Assembly (NCBI GenBank): GCA_023396065.1
Contig: JAEWXF010000005.1
Location: 1 to 33,881, forward strand
Reading direction: 5' to 3'
Origin: Methanobacteriota archaeon
Lineage (GTDB): Archaea; Halobacteriota; Methanomicrobia; Methanomicrobiales; Methanocorpusculaceae
DNA length: 33,881 nucleotides
Position numbers and translations under genes: made by a program. Of this stretch, positions 15,683 through 22,876 are shown in pieces. Below the pieces are notes generated by a model. That model was given only the letters and a program-made list of their open reading frames with translations, did not search any database and had not been told where the DNA came from. Every line of letters begins with the position of its first letter. Within the stretch, counting starts at the first letter, position 1.

Positions 15683-16851
15683 ACGAACTATCCCGGCGTA
15701 TTGCGGTCCTTGCCGCAGGTCACGGGGCTGTGGACTTTTATATTCCGGTTATCCCGGCAATTCTTCCGGTTCTCCTGCCGATTTTTGCGGCTCAGGGAAT
15801 TACATCCTATGCTGCGGCGGGATTTCTGGTAACACTTCTGACGATTGTTCTTGCGGTGGTACAGCCGGTCGCGGGATGGCTGCAGGACCGGTACGGCCGG
15901 ACACTGAATGCCACGTGGTGTATTCTGATGAGTGCCCTTGCCGTCGGCTGCTTTGCATTTACCCAGAGTTACTGGGTTTTTCTGATCCTCGCGGTTATCA
16001 CCGGGTTCGGGAATTCTATGTTCCATCCGAATGCCTATCAGCAGATCTATGAGTTTTCGACACCGGCGAACCGGGGAACGCTTCTTTCGGTCTTCTCCGT
16101 CGGCGGCAGTTTCGGGTACGGGGCGGCACCGCTTGTCGCGGGGGCACTGCTGGTCTGGGCAGGTCTTCCGGGTCTGGTGTGGATGATTGTCCCGGGTGTT
16201 CTGGTTGCCTGTATTATCTCCCGCTATCCGCAGGGACCGCAGCCGAAAAATTCCGAGGGACGGCAGGCTTCGGTTGGTAAACAGTCCGGCTGGAAGTATG
16301 CGGGACTGATGCTCGGGATCAGTTCGCTTCGGACCTGGGTGTACTATGGGTTTCTTTCGTTTGCAACGGTGTATCTGACACGGTATGCAGGGATTGATTT
16401 TCTTGTTGCAACCGCTCTGGTGACGGGGATGTTTTATGCGGGGATGATCGGTACGATGGTTGCGGGTGTGAGTTCTGACAAGTTCGGACGTAAGGAGATT
16501 CTGATTGTATCGTATATATGTGCAATTCCTGCATATCTCGGGATATTTTTCCTTCCCGGGTACTGGGCACTGGCAGCTCTGCTGGTTGCAGGATTTTTCC
16601 TGATGGCTCCGGCAACGGTTGAGATTGCGACGGTTCAGGAGCTGATGCCCGGCAGTGTGGGGTTTGCGTCCGGGATTGTCATCGGAATGCCACAGGCGCT
16701 GAGTGCGGTCGCGATCTGCGTGATTGGTCTGTGTGCCGATGCGTTCGGGATGACACTGGCACTGATTTCCCAGATTGTCCTGATGGGAGTTGCGGCTCTA
16801 TTGTGCGGTTTTCTTCCGTATCCGCTGCGGGTGTTTTCCCGCGTGCGGTAA
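15679..16851 (+). CDS. MFS transporter, fosmidomycin-resistance-like
   Basis: A 390-residue integral membrane protein with about 12 hydrophobic segments. The MFS signature after the second segment is GWLQDRYGRT, and the pseudo-repeat in the second half is SSDKFGRKE. The early HGAVDFYIPVIPAILP block is typical of the Fsr (fosmidomycin resistance) branch of the major facilitator family. Its natural substrate cannot be inferred, and the name implies no proven resistance. The ATG overlaps the stop of the methyltransferase (ATGA), so the two are translationally coupled. Confidence 0.85.
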   Translation: MNELSRRIAVLAAGHGAVDFYIPVIPAILPVLLPIFAAQGITSYAAAGFLVTLLTIVLAVVQPVAGWLQDRYGRTLNATWCILMSALAVGCFAFTQSYWVFLILAVITGFGNSMFHPNAYQQIYEFSTPANRGTLLSVFSVGGSFGYGAAPLVAGALLVWAGLPGLVWMIVPGVLVACIISRYPQGPQPKNSEGRQASVGKQSGWKYAGLMLGISSLRTWVYYGFLSFATVYLTRYAGIDFLVATALVTGMFYAGMIGTMVAGVSSDKFGRKEILIVSYICAIPAYLGIFFLPGYWALAALLVAGFFLMAPATVEIATVQELMPGSVGFASGIVIGMPQALSAVAICVIGLCADAFGMTLALISQIVLMGVAALLCGFLPYPLRVFSRVR

Positions 16852-16865
16852 TTTTTACAATCTAC

Positions 16866-16879
16866 TCACTTTTGAGTGA
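16866..16879. promoter_or_regulatory. Inverted repeat upstream of ribH
   Basis: TCACT-TTTG-AGTGA lies about 20 bases before the ribH TATA box and 15 bases after the MFS stop. It could be a regulator site for ribH or a weak terminator for the upstream genes. Confidence 0.3.
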
Positions 16880-16897
16880 TGACTAAATTGTGAACCA

Positions 16898-16905
16898 CTA
16901 TATAC
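16898..16905 (+). promoter_or_regulatory. TATA box of the ribH operon
   Basis: CTATATAC is centred about 29 bases before the ATG at 16931, predicting a leader of only a few bases. No ribosome binding site is seen, in keeping with this. Confidence 0.65.
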
Positions 16906-16930
16906 TTTTGAAACAGACATATGTAGTATT

Positions 16931-17353
16931 ATGACCGGAGATTCCCCAATCCGACTTGGTTTCGTTGTTGCCGAGTTCAATCGTGACCTTACGTATATGA
17001 TGGAGATGGAAGCCGAGGAACATGCGAAGTTTCTCGGGGCTGTTGTGGAGAAGCGGATGTATGTTCCGGGGGCGTATGATATGCCTCTTGCGATTCGCCG
17101 TCTTTTGAAGCGCGAAGATATCGATGCGGTGGTTACCATCGGCTGTGTGATTGAGGGTGCGACCGATCACGATCAGGTTGTGGTTCAGCATGCTGCCCGA
17201 AAGATCATCGATCTGTCTCTTGAGTTTGATAAGCCGGTTGCTCTGGGTATTTCGGGTCCTGGTATGACGCGGCTGGAGGCTGAGGAGAGAATTGAGTACG
17301 GCAAGCGTGCGGTTGAGTCCGCGGTGAAGATGGTCCGGAGACTCAGCGAATGA
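16931..17353 (+). CDS. ribH: 6,7-dimethyl-8-ribityllumazine synthase
   Basis: RibH condenses 5-amino-6-ribitylamino-uracil with 3,4-dihydroxy-2-butanone 4-phosphate to the riboflavin precursor 6,7-dimethyl-8-ribityllumazine. The 140-residue archaeal-length protein shows the substrate-binding phenylalanine region FVVAEFNRDL, VPGAYDMPLAI, IGCVIEGATDHD (catalytic HD) and the PVALGIS block. Lumazine synthases assemble as pentamers or 60-mers. The ATG at 16931 is placed correctly behind the TATA box. Its stop overlaps the aminotransferase start (ATGA), so the two are made together, although no functional link is obvious. Confidence 0.95.
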   Translation: MTGDSPIRLGFVVAEFNRDLTYMMEMEAEEHAKFLGAVVEKRMYVPGAYDMPLAIRRLLKREDIDAVVTIGCVIEGATDHDQVVVQHAARKIIDLSLEFDKPVALGISGPGMTRLEAEERIEYGKRAVESAVKMVRRLSE

Positions 17354-18480
17354 GAGGGCTTTCGGAGACGATTCTTTCGGTTGCTCCGTCGGCGACGATG
17401 GCGATGAGCAACCGGTCGAAGGAGATGATTGCATCAGGTATTGATGTGGTGAGTCTTGCGGTGGGTGAGCCGGATTTTGCAACGCCTGCCCATATTACGC
17501 AGGCGGCGATTGATGCCCTGAACCGGGGAGAGACACATTATGCACCGTCCCGCGGGATTCCTGAGCTGACGGCTGCAGTTGCGGAGAAGCTGAACCGGGA
17601 AAATCATATTCCGGTGACGCAGAAACAGGTCATGGTGACGGCGGGAGCGAAGGATGCTATCCGTATTACGATGATGGCGACGCTGAATCCGGGTGATGAG
17701 GTTGTGGTGATTGATCCGGCCTGGGTTTCGTATGAGCCGTGTGTGCAGATCGCGAAAGGGACCGCGGTTCACTATTCGCTGAATGCGGATTTCCAGGTGG
17801 ATGAGTCGATCTTTGAGGTGATTACGGATAAGACAAAGATGATTATCGTGAACAGTCCGTCAAATCCTACGGGTTCGGTTCTGGCACGGTCGTCTCTTCG
17901 TCTGATTGCTGATGCCTGTACGGATCATGATCTGTTCTGTCTGTCGGATGAGATTTATGAGAAGCTGGTCTACGGCAAGGAGCATGTGTCGATCGGGTCC
18001 CTGCCGGATATGGCGGAACGGACGATTACGATCAACGGATTTTCCAAGGCGTATGCGATGACCGGATGGAGACTCGGGTATCTGGCGGCCCCACTGGATG
18101 TGATTCCTGCTATGGATAAGGTTATGCAGCATTCGGTGGGTTGTGTGAATACGTTCGCGATGTGGGGCGGTGTGGCCGCCCTGACCGGGGACCAGTCCTG
18201 TGTTGCGTCGATGCGGCAGGAGTTTGAACGCCGCAGGAAGTTTGTTATCGGCAGGCTTGCGGCGATGGGTCTTCCGACGGCTCCGGCAGAGGGTGCGTTT
18301 TACGCGTTTATCAACTGCGGCGGGGATGATGCGGCGGTGGCGAATTTGTGGCTGGACACGGCTCATGTGGCGGCGACGCCCGGGTCGGCGTTTGGTGCGC
18401 CGGGCTGGATTCGTATTTCCTATGCGGCTTCGATGGAGCGGCTGGAAGAGGCGATGAACCGTATTGAAGCGGTGATGTAA
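17350..18480 (+). CDS. Class I PLP-dependent aminotransferase (aspartate-aminotransferase-like)
   Basis: A 376-residue fold-type I aminotransferase. The PLP lysine is K233 in NGFSKAYAMTGWRLGY; other conserved pieces are the N-terminal SLAVGEPDF, NSPSNPTG (168-175), SDEIYEKLVY with the PLP-pyridine Asp and Tyr, and the C-terminal IRISYA with the substrate carboxylate-binding Arg. It transfers amino groups between amino and oxo acids, most likely with aspartate or aromatic amino acids; the substrate cannot be fixed from sequence. Translation is coupled to ribH by a 4-base overlap. A hairpin terminator follows the stop. Confidence 0.9.
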   Translation: MRGLSETILSVAPSATMAMSNRSKEMIASGIDVVSLAVGEPDFATPAHITQAAIDALNRGETHYAPSRGIPELTAAVAEKLNRENHIPVTQKQVMVTAGAKDAIRITMMATLNPGDEVVVIDPAWVSYEPCVQIAKGTAVHYSLNADFQVDESIFEVITDKTKMIIVNSPSNPTGSVLARSSLRLIADACTDHDLFCLSDEIYEKLVYGKEHVSIGSLPDMAERTITINGFSKAYAMTGWRLGYLAAPLDVIPAMDKVMQHSVGCVNTFAMWGGVAALTGDQSCVASMRQEFERRRKFVIGRLAAMGLPTAPAEGAFYAFINCGGDDAAVANLWLDTAHVAATPGSAFGAPGWIRISYAASMERLEEAMNRIEAVM

Positions 18481-18489
18481 CCATAGATT

Positions 18490-18524
18490 CGGGCAGTGGA
18501 AGCTGCCGCATTTTTTCTTTTTTG
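18490..18524 (+). terminator. Hairpin terminator after the aminotransferase gene
   Basis: GGGCAG and CTGCC form a stem with a short loop (about 18490-18508), followed by two runs of six or more T bases (18511-18523). It ends the ribH-aminotransferase transcript before the converging transporter gene. Confidence 0.65.
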
Positions 18525-18527
18525 TTC

Positions 18528-19100
18528 TCAGAGTTTGAGTTTTTTGCAGCCGTGAATGCCGTTTATCAAATCTGCAGTACCGATATAGTATGCACCTGCG
18601 CCTGCAATGAGACCGATACCTCCGCCGAGAACTTTTGCCATCTCAATTCCGGTGAAGTCTGCAGTCGAGAGGCAGACAAAGACGGCACAGACCAGCCAGA
18701 GAGTGACGGGAAGTACAATCCCTTTTTTCATGGAAGCAAGGGCAACGGTTGCGCTAAAGATTGCCCAGAGTACGAGGTAGCATCCCATTGCGGTCGATGA
18801 TGCTGCCGCTGCAATGTCCATGAACGGGAGAGTCGCGGAGAGAGCGAAGACAAGCCAGAACATGCCAAATGCGGTAAAGACTACCATTCCAAATATATTT
18901 CCGCCCCGCCACTCAAGGATGCCTGCAAGGAACTGTGCGGCACCACCGAAGAGGAAGGCAAGACTGATGATTACTGCGTTCATCTCAAAGATGCCGATGT
19001 TGCACAAACTCAGCATTATCGTGGTAAAGGCAAACCCGAACAGGCCGATAGGGCCTGGGTTGATCGGGAGTGCGTTGTTTGTAGAAGTTTCGTTAGTCAT
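18528..19100 (-). CDS. Acetate/succinate uptake transporter, GPR1/FUN34/YaaH family
   Basis: A 190-residue membrane protein with about six hydrophobic helices. The family signature near the start is NPGPIGLFGFA, and GGAAQFLAGILEWRGGNIFG and the central FGMFWLVFA also fit the SatP/AceTr group, which takes up acetate or succinate with protons or acts as a channel. Acetate is a carbon source for many hydrogenotrophic Methanomicrobiales, which fits, but the substrate is inferred. The ATG at 19100 was chosen over a long upstream extension because homology starts there and a TATA box stands about 31 bases before it. Confidence 0.9.
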   Translation of the reverse strand: MTNETSTNNALPINPGPIGLFGFAFTTIMLSLCNIGIFEMNAVIISLAFLFGGAAQFLAGILEWRGGNIFGMVVFTAFGMFWLVFALSATLPFMDIAAAASSTAMGCYLVLWAIFSATVALASMKKGIVLPVTLWLVCAVFVCLSTADFTGIEMAKVLGGGIGLIAGAGAYYIGTADLINGIHGCKKLKL

Positions 19101-19127
19101 ATGTCGAAATATGGGTTGAATCTGTAC

Positions 19128-19134
19128 GTATAAA
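19128..19134 (-). promoter_or_regulatory. TATA box of the acetate transporter gene
   Basis: TTTATAC on the minus strand (within AATTTATAC) is centred about 31 bases before the ATG at 19100. No ribosome binding site is present, so a nearly leaderless message is expected. Confidence 0.55.
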
Positions 19135-19205
19135 TTGCTGGTGGTGGAAAAATGACAGATCATTATGAATTCCGGGCGGTCACATACAAAATTCTGGGAT
19201 GGGCG

Positions 19206-19216
19206 CAAAAAAAAAG
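19206..19216 (-). terminator. U-tract terminator of the nitrogenase-like operon
   Basis: A run of nine T bases on the minus strand (19207-19215), about 75 bases after the stop of the last operon gene. Archaeal RNA polymerase stops at such tracts. Confidence 0.5.
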
Positions 19217-19287
19217 GATCCAATTTGAGATATTCTTTGATTTTTACCGTTGAACTGTTTCGGTTTTGGTGATTCCGGCAGCCTGTG

Positions 19288-20433
19288 TTATTTTTTTCTT
19301 TCCTTGGCCGCATGCAGATTCATCAATGCATTTAGTGCCCCTTCCATCAGCGTCAGCCCGCCTTCAATACCTGCAAATGGTCGGGCTGCAAGTGAAATCC
19401 TGCTCCGGTCCGGGGGTGTAATCCCGAAAAACGCTTTTTGGGGGAATGCCTGCCGTTCAAATGTTGAGCCGAGTATCAGATCAGGATCCACTCTCGCAAT
19501 CTCTGCGGAAATCCGGGAAAAATCTACAGAGCACGGGATCCGTCCGGCTCCCGTATCTCGGGCAAACACCACCGGTACATCCGATCCGAAGTACCGTTCC
19601 ATCATCTGCTTTGCACACACTGCGTACCCCTCTTGAGCCAGTACCGCTACGACCGGGGGGCTGAACTTCCGCAGATACTTATCGCACGCATAGAATATCT
19701 GTTCCTCGGCACGCTCCCATTCCTGCAGGACTGGATCTGCATTCGCGTACGGAACCACCTCTTCAATCCGCCGGACGGTTTCCGGCAGGTCGCAGAACAA
19801 CAGACTTCCAAGCGGCACCCCCACACCTGCATCAGCTGAAGGGTTCACACTCACGGACCAGAGTGCCGCTCCCTTTCGGAGTCGCTCATATGAATCCCGG
19901 GCAAACTTCACCGCCACCGGAACATTCATCGCTGCGAGCAGCCGTTCTGCCTCGAAACAGTTCCCCCGGCAGAACAGGTCCAGCAGTGACAGTCCCTCAA
20001 TATTTACTCCGTCACACTCCTCTCCGACGTCCGGGGCCAGCGCTGCATACGCCCGCCGCATCCCCTCTTCCGCATTTCCGCAGAATCCCGGGGCATCCAC
20101 CAGCAGTGCCGCAGGATCTGCAGAGTCCGCAAACGCTGCATGCAGATCCTCTCCTGTTAATGCCGGGACACAGGTGTTCAGCACCGCCACGGGCTGGCCC
20201 GTCTTTCCCAGTTCGTTCACGACTTCCCGCAGCCGTTCCACCGTCCCGAACACGATCTCCGACTCCAGCAGATATGTGCTGTACAACGGCACCTTCAGAA
20301 GGGATCGCGGATAATAGTAACAGCCCGACGATCCGTGTACAATTACGCACAGTCCGGAAAAACCTGCCAGTACCGCTGCTGCCCCAGTCATTGCACACGG
20401 CCAGACCGGGTTTACGCATCCTTTTTTATCCAT
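19288..20433 (-). CDS. Nitrogenase-component-1-like subunit (second of two)
   Basis: A 381-residue NifD/NifK-like protein and the last gene of a three-gene nitrogenase-like operon. Three cysteines sit where P-cluster ligands lie in nitrogenase: C13 (WPCAMTGAA), C38 (VHGSSGC) and C88 (LNTCVPALTGED). C13 and C38 are 25 residues apart. With the partner subunit this would give six ligands, enough for a nitrogenase-like P-cluster or a bridging [4Fe-4S] cluster (inferred). The substrate is unknown; FeMo-cofactor ligands cannot be identified. It does not show the N-terminal pattern I know from CfbD. The ATG at 20433 overlaps the upstream stop by 8 bases; a GTG at 20475 would add 14 residues with three more cysteines. 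Confidence 0.8.
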   Translation of the reverse strand: MDKKGCVNPVWPCAMTGAAAVLAGFSGLCVIVHGSSGCYYYPRSLLKVPLYSTYLLESEIVFGTVERLREVVNELGKTGQPVAVLNTCVPALTGEDLHAAFADSADPAALLVDAPGFCGNAEEGMRRAYAALAPDVGEECDGVNIEGLSLLDLFCRGNCFEAERLLAAMNVPVAVKFARDSYERLRKGAALWSVSVNPSADAGVGVPLGSLLFCDLPETVRRIEEVVPYANADPVLQEWERAEEQIFYACDKYLRKFSPPVVAVLAQEGYAVCAKQMMERYFGSDVPVVFARDTGAGRIPCSVDFSRISAEIARVDPDLILGSTFERQAFPQKAFFGITPPDRSRISLAARPFAGIEGGLTLMEGALNALMNLHAAKERKK

Positions 20434-21445
20434 TCCGCACCGCCCGCCGCCATACGAACAGCATCTTTCGGACACCCGCCGTGCCCACCGGCAGATAAAA
20501 CGGCAGCCGGATCAGACATCCGTCGGGGCATTCACACAGTTCCAGGCGGTTTGCTGCTTCCCGGGCAACTGCAAGTGTCCCGTCAAACGGCTCAACCCCG
20601 AACCGGACCTGTTTCCGGTACAGTTCTGAAAACTCCCGCAGCATTTCCTCCTGAAATGCTTCTTCCGCTTTCACTGCCGCTTCAATCACCTCACCGGAAA
20701 TTCCGCATGCTCTCCCTGTTTCCTGCAAAAACCGGATGCATCCCGAAAGACCCCGGGGAAATTCGGATACGAGCGGCCGCTGAAACCGCTTGGCAAGTTC
20801 CATGCCTGCCGCTGCTGCCCGGTCATCCCGCAGGACAAAGCATGATGTAGATCCAAGCTGCAGCAGGGCTGCAGCGTCTGCGTTCCGGCAGAACCGCACC
20901 ACCACCCGCAGGCCGAGCCGCAGGAGCAGCCGTTCTACCTCGGCATAGTTCTCATCTGCCTCGGACTCCAGATTTTTTTCTCCCACAATCGCAACCGTCC
21001 CCGGTACTGCATCCATCAAAGGTGCCCGCTTTCCGAGGGCCGCCAGAGCTGCATTCTCCCCGTCTTTTGCGCTGCCGCCCAGAAATCCTGATGTCGGTAC
21101 ATACACAATCCGGTCTGCCGCGGCATGCTCCGCACACACCGCCGCTACATCATCGCCGATCGTCTCCGGTACACACGAGGTCAGTACTACAATCAGATCC
21201 GGATTTTTTTCTGCAGCGCGATCCAGCGTTGCTGCCAGACACTCCTCTCCGCCAAAGATGACTTCTTTATCCGAAATTCCGGAGACCAGAATTTCCGGCA
21301 TCACTGATGTCTCTGCGTCCTGCATCATCGCATGCAGCATTGAAAATGTCTGATGTACACACCCCTCCGGCGCGTGAACTACCGCTACCGCTCCGGGGAT
21401 GAATGAAACGACCGACAGGGCGCCTGTGAGGGAACACCCCGCCAT
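20426..21445 (-). CDS. Nitrogenase-component-1-like subunit (first of two)
   Basis: A 339-residue NifD/NifK-like protein, clearly shorter than true nitrogenase subunits, which approach 500 residues. Its cysteines C4 (MAGCSLTGA), C29 (HAPEGC) and C91 (LTSCVPETIGDD) fit the three P-cluster ligand positions, with a spacing of 25 between the first two, as in the partner subunit. The best start is the ATG at 21445, 7 bases after the stop of the NifH-like gene; sequence upstream in this frame is not family-like. It probably forms a heterodimer or heterotetramer with the next gene's product, fed electrons by the NifH-like protein. The reaction is unknown. Confidence 0.8.
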   Translation of the reverse strand: MAGCSLTGALSVVSFIPGAVAVVHAPEGCVHQTFSMLHAMMQDAETSVMPEILVSGISDKEVIFGGEECLAATLDRAAEKNPDLIVVLTSCVPETIGDDVAAVCAEHAAADRIVYVPTSGFLGGSAKDGENAALAALGKRAPLMDAVPGTVAIVGEKNLESEADENYAEVERLLLRLGLRVVVRFCRNADAAALLQLGSTSCFVLRDDRAAAAGMELAKRFQRPLVSEFPRGLSGCIRFLQETGRACGISGEVIEAAVKAEEAFQEEMLREFSELYRKQVRFGVEPFDGTLAVAREAANRLELCECPDGCLIRLPFYLPVGTAGVRKMLFVWRRAVRNG

Positions 21446-21452
21446 CCGGGAC

Positions 21453-22259
21453 TCAGAGATACTCTCGGGCAAGATTTTCCAGCTCGTCCAGTTCCAGAGC
21501 GGTCGGGATCCGCAGATCTGTATTCTCCAGAATCGTTTTCGCACAGCTCCGATACACCGCAGCCTGCGGACACTGTGGTGCATGTTCAATGACCGTCATC
21601 TGATTTACCTCGGCTGCCTGTACTGATTTGTCACGGGGGATAAACTGTACCATCCGTGATCCGATCCGATTCGCAAACTCACTCACCAGTTCGCGTTCAT
21701 TATCCATATTCTTTGAGTTGCAGATCACACCGCCGAGACGGCATTTTGCGGTACTCCGCTGGGACAGCCGGGCGATTGCCTTACAGATATTGTTTGCCGC
21801 ATACAGGCTCATCAGTTCTCCGCTTGTCACCAGATACACTTCCTGGGCGTATCCGTCCCGCATCGGCATTGCAAACCCGCCGCAGACCACATCACCCAAA
21901 ACATCATACACCACGACGTCTCCATACAGTGCTTTCATTTTTTCCAGCAGCTGGAACGTTGCAATAATTCCCCGGCCGGCACATCCTATTCCCGGTTCCG
22001 GTCCTCCGGCCTCCACACACCGTACTCCGCCGAATCCGGTATAGATTACATCTGCATCCGTCAGATCTTTTCTGGCATACATCTGCTCAAGCACCGTTGG
22101 AATCCATCTTCCGTGCATCAGCATTCGTGTACTGTCATGCTTCGGGTCACAGCCGATCTGCAGGACATCCAGTCCGCTCTCTGCAAACGCCGCCGACAGG
22201 TTTGCAGACGTCGTCGACTTGCCGATACCTCCCTTCCCGTAGAGGGCAATCTGTCTCAT
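21453..22259 (-). CDS. NifH-like ATP-dependent reductase (nitrogenase iron protein homologue)
   Basis: A 268-residue iron protein homologue. It has the P-loop GKGGIGKST (9-17) for ATP, the two cysteines that hold a [4Fe-4S] cluster between two subunits (C93 in GIGCAGRG and C126 in DVVCGGFAMP), the switch motif DVLGDVV and the conserved arginine after C93. The family passes low-potential electrons to a partner with ATP hydrolysis: to NifDK, BchNB/ChlNB, BchYZ, CfbD or Mar proteins. Here the partners are the two component-1-like proteins that follow at 21445 and 20433. No nifE, nifN, nifB or bch gene is in the window. The start is at 22259, about 31 bases after a TATA box. Confidence 0.9.
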   Translation of the reverse strand: MRQIALYGKGGIGKSTTSANLSAAFAESGLDVLQIGCDPKHDSTRMLMHGRWIPTVLEQMYARKDLTDADVIYTGFGGVRCVEAGGPEPGIGCAGRGIIATFQLLEKMKALYGDVVVYDVLGDVVCGGFAMPMRDGYAQEVYLVTSGELMSLYAANNICKAIARLSQRSTAKCRLGGVICNSKNMDNERELVSEFANRIGSRMVQFIPRDKSVQAAEVNQMTVIEHAPQCPQAAVYRSCAKTILENTDLRIPTALELDELENLAREYL

Positions 22260-22266
22260 TCCTATT

Positions 22267-22521
22267 CTATTGGGGTGCCGGACACATATATTTTGAGTTG
22301 GAGAAAATTGCCTTGCGGTGTCCTACGATGTCCTGCGGGACTCCTCTTTGTCCAGTATCCCACATGATTCCGAGGAGAGTATCATGGAAACGATCCTGAT
22401 ACTGCGTATCAAGCTTCCCAATAAAAAGGGGTGCTTTGGTTACATCAATGACCACCTTTCGCCCAAAGACCCACAAAAAAGTATCAGCATACGACTGAAA
22501 GACCCCTCGAAAAAACGACAT
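22267..22521 (-). CDS. Possible 84-residue protein upstream of the NifH-like gene
   Basis: An open frame of 84 codons on the same strand, ending 7 bases before the NifH-like ATG. GAGAGGG stands before its ATG, but too close (one base) for a normal ribosome binding site. The protein (MSFFRGVFQSY, then WVFGRKVVIDVTKAP and GIMWDTGQRG) matches nothing I recognise, and the operon TATA box falls within it. It may be a leader gene, a remnant or chance. Confidence 0.25.
   Translation of the reverse strand: MSFFRGVFQSYADTFLWVFGRKVVIDVTKAPLFIGKLDTQYQDRFHDTLLGIMWDTGQRGVPQDIVGHRKAIFSNSKYMCPAPQ
22286..22294 (-). promoter_or_regulatory. TATA box of the nitrogenase-like operon
   Basis: AAAATATAT on the minus strand is centred about 31 bases before the ATG at 22259. 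The leader would be about five bases. The box lies inside the 3' end of a possible small reading frame. Confidence 0.55.
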
Positions 22522-22876
22522 ACCCTCTCAAAATCCCTTCACCGCCACAATATCATGATATATATGTTATTACAAAGAAAAAACATCAAAAACCTCGTCC
22601 CCGACTCCATAGCAGCATTCGCCCGTTATGGACCTCAATAAACGAAAACTGAGGCACTCTTTTCACAAAAACGACTCCCTATACCTCCAAAACACTCCGA
22701 CCCGGGATGAATAATCGCCTCATTCACAAATCGAACGAAAAATATCGGTTCATTTCAAAGACCACCTCAGGCATACGGCACGATCCAGAACATGCAGGTA
22801 TACATTTTCCTTCACCGGCATGGGAACAAAGCCTCATGCTTTCTTCATCTCTGAACATCCGGAACATAAGAAAAAC
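22522..22876. other. AT-rich intergenic stretch with shared palindrome
   Basis: No recognised gene. The palindrome ATATCATGATAT lies at 22550-22561, inside the 16-base word at 22548-22563 that also occurs at 10851-10866. A TATA-like run (ATATATATC, minus) overlaps it and could drive transcription toward the nitrogenase-like operon. Confidence 0.5.

Noticed and set aside
15679..16851. Calling the MFS protein a proven fosmidomycin resistance pump
   Set aside because: Only family resemblance is visible, and the native substrate is unknown.
19288..22259. Identification as CfbC-CfbD of the F430 pathway or as true NifHDK
   Set aside because: There are two distinct component-1 genes, not one as for CfbD; both are much shorter than NifD or NifK, and no nitrogenase cofactor genes are near.
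22318..22641. Plus-strand frame of 107 codons upstream of the NifH-like gene
   Set aside because: No start signal, basic low-complexity composition, and overlap with the operon promoter region.
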